The notes under the pieces are model-generated. The model had not been told where the DNA came from. It saw only the letters and a program-made list of their open reading frames with translations, and searched no databases. A stretch of 64,000 nucleotides of DNA from a virus: positions 1 to 64,000 of IMG/VR virus record IMGVR_UViG_3300012036_000220; one strand, given 5' to 3'. The position numbers and the translations under genes were made by a program. Positions 7,975-15,404 of this stretch are shown piece after piece; positions within the stretch are counted from its first letter, which is position 1, and every line of letters starts with the position of its first letter.

Positions 7975-8431
7975 TCTTCAACGCTGCTTTCATTTCAATT
8001 TCTGTCTTAAAAGGACCTTTGTATTCATATCCTTCAATTGTTGATACTTTTGGACAAAAAGATTTAACCCATCCTTTGTCAAAGTTTATTATATAATAAC
8101 CAGCACAATACAAACTTTTTGATTTTTCACTCTTTGTAAAGAGAGGAAGCTTTCTTTTTATGTCAAACATTGCGGTTGCAGACTTTGTACTAATAGGAAA
8201 TCCATAAATTTCATTTATCTTTATTTCAGTTTTATCTTCAACTTCCGTTGAAGTCCAAACAATTTTTCCTAAATGTTTCTTTAACTTGCTTTCGTTGTCA
8301 AACACAATGGTACCGGTTTGACATTGGTAGACAAACCTATCTTCTTCTTTTGTAATTGTACCTAAGCTCTTATCGTTTTCGTTAACGATCCAAAATTTGC
8401 CTTTAAGCAGAGATTTTGCATTTATTGTCAT
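7955..8431 (-). CDS. conserved phage protein, function unknown
   Basis: A 158-residue, mostly beta-strand protein. It contains IYGFPISTKSATAMFDIKRK and a YYIINFDKGWVKSFCPK segment that read like a conserved core. The C-terminus (TEIEMKAALKNANRTT) is helical. It overlaps the exonuclease gene by 29 bases, implying shared expression. No function known to me. Confidence 0.65.
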   Translation of the reverse strand: MTINAKSLLKGKFWIVNENDKSLGTITKEEDRFVYQCQTGTIVFDNESKLKKHLGKIVWTSTEVEDKTEIKINEIYGFPISTKSATAMFDIKRKLPLFTKSEKSKSLYCAGYYIINFDKGWVKSFCPKVSTIEGYEYKGPFKTEIEMKAALKNANRTT

Positions 8432-9413
8432 TTAAATACCTCGAACTATATTGTTCATTATATGTAAGGATGTTATCACTAACGCGACGAAGATCCCATT
8501 TGGCACAAAATTTTGCCAATAATATACCAACTTGACTAACATCCTTTGGATTATTAGTAGATTCGCTGATAGTTTCGTTTATCATTTCTTGTACATGATC
8601 CGGTTGTGCAGTAAGATCACAAAGTTCAACGTTTCTTTTATAATCGTCTATAACTCTATGTTCTACATCGTTATGATCAGTCCAGCGTTGCAACATGAAA
8701 TTGTTCCAGTTATATCCTTTTGTATTTTTGTCTTCAAAAGCTTCTAACATTCCAACCTTTTTTGCAGTACCCTTTTTTCGTGCGCCGGGATAAGCAGGGA
8801 ACACATTATCACTCTTGTCGCCACGTATGCACTTTTCAAATAACAACCAGTTAGGATTAGGTGCAGGCTTTTCTTTTTTAGTTTTTTTATCGATTATAGG
8901 CTTGCCTTTATCGTCAAAATATCCTTCGTGTGTAATGGTAGTATTCGTAACACCATTGTATTGTGATACAGTAGGGGATATCAATTGAGCAAAATCACCA
9001 TCGGTAGAAAGTACAACATGGTTATCATCAGGATGAGCACGAATCCATCCTGCAATAAGATCATCAGCTTCTAAATTAGGATGTCTCAAAACAGTACAGT
9101 TTGTCTTTTCGTTTATAAAATCTTTAAACTCATCAAACACTTCCCAGAAGAGTTTTTCTTCTTCTTGTTCCTTTGCAGACATAGCTGCTCTATCTTCTGA
9201 TCTATTCTTTTTATAAGGTTCGTAATAATCCTTTCGCCAAGATCGACCTTCTAAACAAAAGACCACATGTTTCCCATCAAAATCCTTCCATGCTTTTCTT
9301 ATAGCATTGAGGGTAATATGAAAACACATACCTATTTTTGTATCTAAATCACCCCTAACAACATGTCGAGCGCGAAAGAATAAGTTGGCGGTATCTACTA
9401 TAATATAAGTCAT
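8403..9413 (-). CDS. rnh: RNase H-like 5'-3' exonuclease (T4 Rnh type)
   Basis: A 336-residue member of the FEN/5'-nuclease family, which removes RNA primers and 5' flaps during lagging-strand synthesis. Metal-binding acidic motifs are visible in order: VDTAN (D7), EADDLIAGW (115-123), STDGDFAQL (136-144) and GDKSDN (198-203). The length agrees with phage RNase H (T4 Rnh is about 305 residues). It overlaps the preceding gene by four bases (ATGA). It belongs with the polymerase, clamp and ligase of this window. Confidence 0.85.
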   Translation of the reverse strand: MTYIIVDTANLFFRARHVVRGDLDTKIGMCFHITLNAIRKAWKDFDGKHVVFCLEGRSWRKDYYEPYKKNRSEDRAAMSAKEQEEEKLFWEVFDEFKDFINEKTNCTVLRHPNLEADDLIAGWIRAHPDDNHVVLSTDGDFAQLISPTVSQYNGVTNTTITHEGYFDDKGKPIIDKKTKKEKPAPNPNWLLFEKCIRGDKSDNVFPAYPGARKKGTAKKVGMLEAFEDKNTKGYNWNNFMLQRWTDHNDVEHRVIDDYKRNVELCDLTAQPDHVQEMINETISESTNNPKDVSQVGILLAKFCAKWDLRRVSDNILTYNEQYSSRYLNDNKCKISA

Positions 9414-9790
9414 GAAATTTCGCTTCTGCCTTTTCTACTACTTGGTACTATTTTAATATATCCTGCATCTCTCGGAGTATCGTTGAGACCTTCTTCTTCT
9501 AACATTTGAGTTATCAATGTAACAAACCAAGCGTTGATGATTTCTTCATTTGATTCTCCGTTATAACCGGCATCTACCAATTGCTCAATAAATTCGTTAT
9601 TCCAGTCAAGTTCAAAAAATCCATTCTTAATGTCGTGTGGATTTACGTGCGTGTCTAAAACAGCTACCCAAGCTTCGCCTTTTTTTGTAGCGGTTTCTTT
9701 TTCTTTAGCTAAAGCTTCTCGCCTTATATCTTCCTCTGTCTTTATACCTTTGACTTCTTCACTGCCAAAGATTTTGCGTAACCATTTCAT
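9410..9790 (-). CDS. conserved phage protein, function unknown
   Basis: A 126-residue protein with a basic N-terminus (MKWLRKIFGSEEVKG), a charged helix (residues 18-40) and a compact core (WVAVLDTHVNPHDIKNGFFE). It sits between the exonuclease and a 55-codon gene with ATGA overlaps on both sides. No function assigned. Confidence 0.65.
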   Translation of the reverse strand: MKWLRKIFGSEEVKGIKTEEDIRREALAKEKETATKKGEAWVAVLDTHVNPHDIKNGFFELDWNNEFIEQLVDAGYNGESNEEIINAWFVTLITQMLEEEGLNDTPRDAGYIKIVPSSRKGRSEIS

Positions 9791-9954
9791 AATTTATCCT
9801 TGTATGTATTTTCTAATCCTGTTACAATTTCTTCGAGAGGATTAACAATTTTTTGTTCAATCTGTTGTAACTCTTCTTTTGTAAATTTCTTAGTTTTAAT
9901 CTCTTCCATTATATGAACAAGTTTGTTAACTAAGTCTTGTGTTGATATTTTCAT
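9787..9954 (-). CDS. 55-residue helical protein
   Basis: Translation gives MKISTQDLVNKLVHIMEEIK, continuing as a highly charged helix. AGGAAAG lies four bases before the ATG and the stop overlaps the next ATG (ATGA), both typical of real genes here. No family recognised. Confidence 0.65.
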   Translation of the reverse strand: MKISTQDLVNKLVHIMEEIKTKKFTKEELQQIEQKIVNPLEEIVTGLENTYKDKL

Positions 9955-9999
9955 TTACTTTCCTATTGCTTTGAATACATAAATGCTTTGATACTGGCA

Positions 10000-10869
10000 T
10001 CATGTTCCCCATGCGTTTCCGAAGACTTCGACATGGAGCCTTGGGGTATATCTCCAACCTTCTTGCATCGCAATTTCAACGATTCTATCTTTATTGAGAT
10101 AATATTCTTCACTTCTTCCACCCAGCGGCATAAGGTAGACAGGACAATTAATACCGGCTTTGCGGTAAGCATCAACAGCACGACGAACATCTTCCACATC
10201 ATCGTCATTAGCGACAACAAACTTAAAATACATGTCGCTATTAGGAACATCAAAGTATTGACGAGCAATATCAGGCTGTATTGCAGCATTCCAAGATTCG
10301 CCGCTAACTGTGAGCTTAGGCGAACATGAGAACGTAATTCGTATGTGGTCTTGATATCCGAAGAACTCTTTAAGATTTGATTGAAGATGTTGTGTAGTGT
10401 TAGTCTCGAAAGTAACATTTTTTAGATCCTTCATGTTAGGATGGTTAAACAACTCAACATACAATTTTTGCCAACCAAGCAAAGGTTCACCGCCTGTTAA
10501 AATAAAATGTATATCTTGTCCATTATCTAAAGACCATTTGCCGGTTGGAGTTAATTTCAATAAATTATCAACTACGTCGTTTACTGTTTCATTTTTCATA
10601 AAACGTTTAAATTCAGGATAGATACTAGCATAAGTGTCACATCCTGTGTGTATAATCGGAAGGTCTTCAAATTTTTCATATTGGTCAATACCATTCTCTA
10701 GAAGTTGTTCTACTTCTGGATTATATTTTCCAACTTCTTGATCTTTAGGAAGACCAAATTTCTTGCATCGAAAATTGCAACCAAAAGTTCGAAGAAATAC
10801 ACTAGGCACTCCAACAAACTTACCTTCACCTTGTATAGAATAAAATGCTTCGCTATATCTTAATTTCAT
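10000..10869 (-). CDS. queE: 7-carboxy-7-deazaguanine synthase QueE (radical SAM)
   Basis: A 289-residue radical-SAM enzyme converting 6-carboxytetrahydropterin to 7-carboxy-7-deazaguanine. It has the QueE N-terminus YSIQGEGKFVGVPSVFLRTF, then GCNFRCK with Cys31 and Cys35, and the SAM-binding LTGGEP. The third cluster Cys appears as GCDTYAS (Cys77), so about 41 residues are inserted between the second and third ligands, where the classic motif has two. The ATG at 10869 overlaps the FolE stop (ATGA) and is preferred to a GTG four codons upstream. With FolE and the QueD at 55222 it completes the route to CDG. Confidence 0.88.
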   Translation of the reverse strand: MKLRYSEAFYSIQGEGKFVGVPSVFLRTFGCNFRCKKFGLPKDQEVGKYNPEVEQLLENGIDQYEKFEDLPIIHTGCDTYASIYPEFKRFMKNETVNDVVDNLLKLTPTGKWSLDNGQDIHFILTGGEPLLGWQKLYVELFNHPNMKDLKNVTFETNTTQHLQSNLKEFFGYQDHIRITFSCSPKLTVSGESWNAAIQPDIARQYFDVPNSDMYFKFVVANDDDVEDVRRAVDAYRKAGINCPVYLMPLGGRSEEYYLNKDRIVEIAMQEGWRYTPRLHVEVFGNAWGT

Positions 10870-11552
10870 CTTGGTGCCCACTGTTGTTGTAGTTTGATGT
10901 TATCAAAGAATTCTTGCTTTGTGGCAGGATCATGTTTAAATGCACCTTTTAGCACAGTAGTCTGTGTCAAACTAGAATGTGCCATTATGCCTCTGTTTTC
11001 GCAACATCCGTGAGTTGCTTGTATGTAAACTCCGACATCATTGCTGCCTGTTGCAGAAATTATTTCTTTTGCAATATCATTACATAATTCTTCTTGTAAT
11101 GTACCACGTCTTGCACACCATTGTGCAATTCTTGTATATTTGCTGAGTCCTATCAATGTTTCTGCAGCAATAATTCCAATGTAAGCAACACCTGTAACAG
11201 GTTGATGGTGATGCGAGCAAACTGATTTAATTTCACTTCGCACCACCAACATTCCTGTATAACCATCTTCGACTTCGTTTGGGAACGAAGTTGCATCTGG
11301 CATTGGATAATATCTTCCACGCATTAATTCGTGTATATACATTTTCGCTAGTCTTCTACCTGTGTCCTTGCTATTAGGATCATTTAATCGATCTATAACA
11401 AGCGAGTCAAGCACTGCTTCAAATTTTTCTGTGAGCTCGTCAGTTAATTCTTCTAGCTCACCTTCTTGAATATGTTGGCTGATATTATCTCCAGCCCAAT
11501 ATGTATTACCTTCTTTTAAAATTCTATTCTTAATAATATTAGAGATAGTCAA
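10866..11552 (-). CDS. folE: GTP cyclohydrolase I
   Basis: A 228-residue FolE converting GTP to 7,8-dihydroneopterin triphosphate, the first step of both folate and 7-deazaguanine synthesis. Zinc ligands are in VCSHHHQPVTG (Cys112, His115) and HGCCENRG (residues 181-188); GLSKYTRIAQ is the family signature. There is no ATG near the N-terminus, and a TTG at 11552 behind AAAGGAAA is the probable start. A sigma-70-like promoter (11605-11632) lies upstream. It is translationally coupled to queE. Confidence 0.92.
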   Translation of the reverse strand: MTISNIIKNRILKEGNTYWAGDNISQHIQEGELEELTDELTEKFEAVLDSLVIDRLNDPNSKDTGRRLAKMYIHELMRGRYYPMPDATSFPNEVEDGYTGMLVVRSEIKSVCSHHHQPVTGVAYIGIIAAETLIGLSKYTRIAQWCARRGTLQEELCNDIAKEIISATGSNDVGVYIQATHGCCENRGIMAHSSLTQTTVLKGAFKHDPATKQEFFDNIKLQQQWAPR

Positions 11553-11604
11553 TAAATTTCCTTTCCGAGTTATTAAAGACGAGGATGTCTTGTAAGTATA
11601 TTTT

Positions 11605-11632
11605 ATTATACACTTTATTTAGGTTTTGTCAA
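11605..11632 (-). promoter_or_regulatory. sigma-70-like promoter for folE-queE
   Basis: Minus strand TTGACA, 16 bases, TATAAT, about 50 bases upstream of the folE TTG. This marks the deazaguanine precursor genes as early. Confidence 0.8.
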
Positions 11633-11635
11633 GAA

Positions 11636-11887
11636 TTAACCGTCAAACCTACTATCTTTTACTTGTTGTTCAGCCCATGCCTTTTCTTCGGGAGCAACAG
11701 TGTTAAATTCAATTACCCGAAATCTTTTCCAAATAGCACCTGCTTCTTTTGCTTCCTGTTCGGAATTGTAAGTAACAACAATTCTATCACCTACAATACC
11801 ATTTGGATGTTCGGTTGTTACATAAATCCAATCATCATGGCCTTCTTCATCCTTACTAAACGGTATTTGTATTGAATATACTTTCAT
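11636..11887 (-). CDS. small conserved protein, function unknown
   Basis: An 83-residue protein (MKVYSIQIPFSKDEEGHDDW) of alternating strand and helix, with YVTTEHPNGIVGDRIVVTYN. Its ATG overlaps the stop of the phosphoribosyltransferase. It ends just before the folE promoter. No family recognised. Confidence 0.65.
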   Translation of the reverse strand: MKVYSIQIPFSKDEEGHDDWIYVTTEHPNGIVGDRIVVTYNSEQEAKEAGAIWKRFRVIEFNTVAPEEKAWAEQQVKDSRFDG

Positions 11888-12384
11888 TATTCAGACTCCC
11901 AAGGATAAACTAACCAAACGTTTTCTTCGTTCTTATCAATCTCTTCAAATACATAATTAACAGAACCAAATCCACTTGATATGTTATCGGTCATTACTGC
12001 AAAACGAACGTTTCCACCCCATATAGTTCCATCGGTCCATTTACCGTCAAGTGGACAACACGAAGAATTCCAATCTTTTTGTATCCATTCAAAAGTAGCA
12101 CCTTTATCGTTTATGTCATCTACTATAAGTATTTTTTTTCCATTAAACGCATCTTCTGCCATCCAAAGATTTGATTCAACGTCGTCTGGATTACTTCTAA
12201 GGCTAACATTAAGAGTGTGACACGGAATTTGGATAATATGAGACAACATAACTGCGAGTGTAAGTCCACCCCTTGTTATACCAACAATATAATCAGGTTT
12301 CCATTCATCTCGTAACATTTGTTTGAGAAAAGTGTTACAAGCATCGTCAACGTCGTTCCAGTCATAATATTGTTTATTTTTCAC
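11887..12384 (-). CDS. phosphoribosyltransferase (purine PRTase-like)
   Basis: About 165 residues of a type I PRTase, which joins a base to PRPP. The PRPP-binding motif ILIVDDINDKGAT is intact and the N-terminal part has YIVGITRGGLTLAVMLSH, the hypoxanthine/xanthine-PRTase-type loop. I prefer the GTG at 12384 (GGAG about 11 bases upstream) to the ATG at 12429, which would overlap the previous gene by 56 bases. It sits between folE and the DpdA-like gene. Salvage of guanine released by base exchange is an attractive but unproven role. Confidence 0.8.
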   Translation of the reverse strand: MKNKQYYDWNDVDDACNTFLKQMLRDEWKPDYIVGITRGGLTLAVMLSHIIQIPCHTLNVSLRSNPDDVESNLWMAEDAFNGKKILIVDDINDKGATFEWIQKDWNSSCCPLDGKWTDGTIWGGNVRFAVMTDNISSGFGSVNYVFEEIDKNEENVWLVYPWESE

Positions 12385-12703
12385 CTTTGATAATCTCCAA
12401 TGTTTCGTATTTGTTTTTAATTTCAACATACCGAGTACCTGCTCTTTTAAGTTCGGGGTACTTTTCTTCCATTACAAGATCTCTTTCAACTATTAATAGT
12501 CGTTCTTGCAAATTGCGTATAGCTTCATCTACGTTTTCTATATTTGCTGTAGATAGATATGATGAAAAGAGTACATCAGCGTCTATTCTATCACATCTTA
12601 TATTACCATTAATTCTCACTTCTGGAATAGAATCAAAGTTATTACGAATAGTATCAGATATTTTTGTTCCCGAACTTGCTATTGGATTAATTGTTAATCC
12701 CAT
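12374..12703 (-). CDS. conserved phage protein, function unknown
   Basis: A 109-residue protein starting MGLTINPIASSGTKISDTIR, with a helical C-terminal half (NLQERLLIVERDLVMEEKYP). The N-terminus resembles the short N-terminal modules of the virion proteins further right, so a structural role is possible. It overlaps both neighbours. Confidence 0.6.
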   Translation of the reverse strand: MGLTINPIASSGTKISDTIRNNFDSIPEVRINGNIRCDRIDADVLFSSYLSTANIENVDEAIRNLQERLLIVERDLVMEEKYPELKRAGTRYVEIKNKYETLEIIKGEK

Positions 12704-13017
12704 TATATTTCACCTCTGTCTTTTCTTCCATCGTAATCATCTTTTGACATCATATACAATAATTTAAATTTTTCATATTGAGAAGCTAATGGAGGATAAT
12801 GTTCACACATTTCTTTTATCTTTTCGAGTGGAGGCATATAATTTTCAAAATCTATTTCCTTTTCATCTATACCTGTTTTTATAGTATAAATGATATCAGA
12901 TGTGTTTATTTTATTGATCGTCATACTAGGCTGATAGTACATATTAAAATCGGTATAATAATTTAAATCTGTACTTATATTGAAAACCGTGTCATAGTTC
13001 TTATCGCTCGAATTCAT
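12703..13017 (-). CDS. conserved phage protein, function unknown
   Basis: A 104-residue protein with a Tyr/Asn/Asp-rich N-terminus (FNISTDLNYYTDFNMYYQPS) and a helical end. It overlaps the glycosyltransferase gene by 17 bases and the next gene by one base. No family recognised. Confidence 0.6.
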   Translation of the reverse strand: MNSSDKNYDTVFNISTDLNYYTDFNMYYQPSMTINKINTSDIIYTIKTGIDEKEIDFENYMPPLEKIKEMCEHYPPLASQYEKFKLLYMMSKDDYDGRKDRGEI

Positions 13018-14095
13018 TTATTACCTCGTAAATTCTATCTCCATTAAAGAATTCTTGCTCTAACATCCTACATTGAATTGCAATTTTAGGAATGTATGTA
13101 GAATAATTCTCTATATATTCTTTAATTTGATTTTTAATCAGTTCTTGATTTTCTATATAATTGTCAAAACTAGAAGTCCAATTAGAAGGATATTTAAAAT
13201 CATATATTGCCATTTCAGTGTATGAAAGACGATTTGGTACCATTGGAATACAATTAACTTGAAGTCCTTCATACCAACTTATGCCTAGTGTTTCTTGTAG
13301 GTTAGCAGAAAAAACTATTTTAGCTCTTCCTAAGAGATTATAATATTCGTTCTTTGTAAGAGTTTGATCTTGACAAACAATAAACTCATATTCTGGCATA
13401 TGCTGTTTGAGATCACGAAAGATCTCAACTTGTTTTTCGGGTGCAATGCGATGGGGGAAAAGAATTAAATTTTCTTTTGGCATTCCTTTATATTGTGTTA
13501 ATGATCCTGATAGATATTCCATCGGCCATCCTGCACGAACAATAGTGTCATTTGCTAATTTAGGATCAGTTATATCCCATCCTTTACCATTATCCCATCC
13601 AAATATTCCATTAGAAAACATTTGGATATGGTAATCGGTTGCAAAGAAGTTATGATCGTAACTGCTGAACATTGAATGTTCAGCAGAACGAATCCAGGGT
13701 TGGTCACCAATTAATCGACCAAGGAAATCTTGTGGATCATAACTTCCTGCATGCCACATCCCACCAATTTTAATGTGTATTCCTAGCAAGGAAGCCATAT
13801 ACTTTAATTGTATAACGGTTGGATTCCATGCATCAGTGTACAAGAAATAATCATTATTCTTTATTTGACCATTACAAAACAATTCACCAATTTGCATTAA
13901 CTGATTGCTTTTGTAGATATTAGTTCCGCCAAAGTTTAAAAAGGCACCTGGCGTTGTAGATTGAGGAACATCTCCTCCAGAGATTACAACTACTTCTTCA
14001 GTTGTTCTCTTTTGTATTTGCTTTGGAAGATACTCTTTCCATTGTTTAGTATAGCGATTATCAACCGCCTCAATATCTACAATATAAATGGTCAT
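13001..14095 (-). CDS. GT-B glycosyltransferase (GT4-like)
   Basis: A 364-residue sugar transferase. The C-terminal Rossmann half shows the GT4 hallmarks: LILFPHRIAPEKQVEIFRDL for the nucleotide-sugar site and LGISWYEGLQVNCIPMVPN, the E-x7-E-like segment. It lies inside the deazaguanine gene cluster, four bases overlapped with a small conserved gene. Candidates for the acceptor are modified DNA, a virion protein or the host surface; the sequence does not decide. A 25-base palindrome (13662-13686) lies within it. Confidence 0.78.
   Translation of the reverse strand: MTIYIVDIEAVDNRYTKQWKEYLPKQIQKRTTEEVVVISGGDVPQSTTPGAFLNFGGTNIYKSNQLMQIGELFCNGQIKNNDYFLYTDAWNPTVIQLKYMASLLGIHIKIGGMWHAGSYDPQDFLGRLIGDQPWIRSAEHSMFSSYDHNFFATDYHIQMFSNGIFGWDNGKGWDITDPKLANDTIVRAGWPMEYLSGSLTQYKGMPKENLILFPHRIAPEKQVEIFRDLKQHMPEYEFIVCQDQTLTKNEYYNLLGRAKIVFSANLQETLGISWYEGLQVNCIPMVPNRLSYTEMAIYDFKYPSNWTSSFDNYIENQELIKNQIKEYIENYSTYIPKIAIQCRMLEQEFFNGDRIYEVINEFER
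13662..13686 (-). repeat. 25-base palindrome inside the glycosyltransferase gene
   Basis: CTGCTGAACATT and AATGTTCAGCAG are perfect 12-base arms around one base. It encodes part of SAEHSMFSS. Function unknown. Confidence 0.55.
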
Positions 14096-14280
14096 CTCTT
14101 GTACCTATTATCTCTTGTTTGCCGTGGTCTACCTTTGCTTCTAGTATAAACCTGGTATGCTCTCCAACTATCACTAGAATTCTTATAAAGATCTGCCTCA
14201 TTAAAAACCTTGCCATTAAAACGACAATAATCTCGGAATTGATCTAAATCATCAAATATCCGTTCGAGTTCAATTTTCAT
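14092..14280 (-). CDS. small conserved phage protein next to the QueD-like gene
   Basis: About 62 residues beginning MKIELERIFDDLDQFRDYCR, followed by FNGKVFNEADLYK and a basic C-terminus (SKGRPRQTRDNRYKR). The ATG at 14280 lies inside the end of the QueD-like gene, 11 bases overlapped; a longer in-frame start at 14316 would overlap further. The basic tail suggests nucleic-acid contact. Function unknown. Confidence 0.6.
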   Translation of the reverse strand: MKIELERIFDDLDQFRDYCRFNGKVFNEADLYKNSSDSWRAYQVYTRSKGRPRQTRDNRYKR

Positions 14281-14704
14281 TCTCATCCTTTCTTGGATAA
14301 AATAGTGTGGCACCATTTTCGCCGTCTTCTGCTACTTCTATTTCTACAAAGCGACCGGGGTACCTTTTATTAATTTGCTTATATAAATCATCTGCTATCA
14401 TTTCGCAAGACCTATGATTTAATTCAAGTTTTTCTTGATATAATGATTCTAACCAACGCTTAAATTGTATAAATTCAATATCTCTATCGTTGTGAAACAC
14501 TTCAATTCGAACACGAAAATGAAATAAATGTCTATGTTCGTATCCTAAGAAACTAACATCATATTCATCTCCGGTCGCAAGAGCAGCATTAGTGTCTGCT
14601 CCGGGATAAAAATGTATTCCTTCTTTCCTAAAAGTAATCCAAATACTTCTTATTGGATCTAAGTTATTCTTTTCTGGTTCTTTATTAAACCAATAATTCT
14701 TCAT
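14270..14704 (-). CDS. divergent QueD/PTPS-fold protein (candidate DpdL-like)
   Basis: A 144-residue protein whose second half lines up with the QueD/6-pyruvoyltetrahydropterin synthase fold. HRHLFHFRVRIEV corresponds to the HGHxYxVxV strand, DIEFIQFKRWLES to the VMDFGDLK helix, NHRSCEMIADDL to PTAENLA, and AEDGENGATLFY to the catalytic Glu strand. The HxH spacing is altered and the first His region is not obvious, so the chemistry may differ from QueD. It abuts the 177-residue protein and lies near the DpdA-like gene. A role in converting CDG to another base (the role proposed for DpdL) is inference. Confidence 0.6.
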   Translation of the reverse strand: MKNYWFNKEPEKNNLDPIRSIWITFRKEGIHFYPGADTNAALATGDEYDVSFLGYEHRHLFHFRVRIEVFHNDRDIEFIQFKRWLESLYQEKLELNHRSCEMIADDLYKQINKRYPGRFVEIEVAEDGENGATLFYPRKDENEN

Positions 14705-15237
14705 TATGATATTATCTCGTCTTTTGTATATTTTGACCAGTCTGTAAATACTCGTCTGTCTTGTAAATCATGGATTGGATGAACCCATACGCCTGGATTT
14801 GATTTACGAAAGTCACTGTCATCTATTTTTAGGCAGGCGTTATAATTTAATGATTTAATGTTTGGTATCTTTACACTTATGAGAGGAATAAAACGATCAT
14901 ACTCTCCCCAACAAAACTCAGTTACAAACTCGTGATATTTAATATCATAATCGAGTGTAAACCACATTTCACTCTTTGATAGCTCTTTCATTAAATTAGT
15001 CCAATATTTTATTTCTTCGTCTGTACCATTTGGTAAAGTAGGATTAAACGATTGATTAGCCCCAAGATAAATGTGTTCACAACCTTTTATTCTAGCATAT
15101 TCTAATATATCTTCTGCTAGTGGTTTCTTAGTAAGAAACAATGTTTTCATTCCATAAGCAGGAGTATGTTCTACTTCAACACCTATAAAAGTGGAAACAT
15201 CATTAGAAGTTACGTTTCCTGAGTATTGTCTTTCCAT
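14704..15237 (-). CDS. conserved protein of the deazaguanine cluster, function unknown
   Basis: A 177-residue protein with VEHTPAYGMKTLFL, HIYLGANQSFNPT, MWFTLDYDIKYHEFVTE and RFIPLISVKIPNIKSLNY. The mixed alpha/beta pattern with many aromatic residues suggests an enzyme or a specificity factor. I recall similar proteins in T4-like cyanophages without a function. It overlaps the QueD-like gene by one base and the DUF465-like gene by 28. Association with DNA modification is by position only. Confidence 0.65.
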   Translation of the reverse strand: MERQYSGNVTSNDVSTFIGVEVEHTPAYGMKTLFLTKKPLAEDILEYARIKGCEHIYLGANQSFNPTLPNGTDEEIKYWTNLMKELSKSEMWFTLDYDIKYHEFVTEFCWGEYDRFIPLISVKIPNIKSLNYNACLKIDDSDFRKSNPGVWVHPIHDLQDRRVFTDWSKYTKDEIIS

Positions 15238-15404
15238 TGTAATTCTTTCTCTACTTTAAATAATTCATCTTTTATTGCTAATTTTTTGATTTTAAGTTTG
15301 CTTATTTCTTCTGTAGGCAGTTTATTATTATAAGCGTCTTTCACTTGTTTGTCAAGAATATTATGTTTTTCAGTTAATGATTCTATACGATTAGTCAAGG
15401 TCAT
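15210..15404 (-). CDS. DUF465/YdcH-like small protein
   Basis: A 64-residue helical hairpin. The pattern RIESLTEKHNILDKQVKDAY followed by ISKLKIKKLAIKDEL matches the DUF465 (YdcH/SlyX-like) family: a short helix, an acidic turn, then an LK-x2-KLxLKDE helix. Function of the family is unknown. It overlaps the ends of both neighbours, so it is translated with the DpdA-like gene. Confidence 0.65.
   Translation of the reverse strand: MTLTNRIESLTEKHNILDKQVKDAYNNKLPTEEISKLKIKKLAIKDELFKVEKELQWKDNTQET

Noticed and set aside
9963-10418. Minus-strand open frame of 151 codons
   Set aside because: It lies entirely within or against queE in another frame, with low-complexity hydrophobic translation; queE is clearly the real gene.
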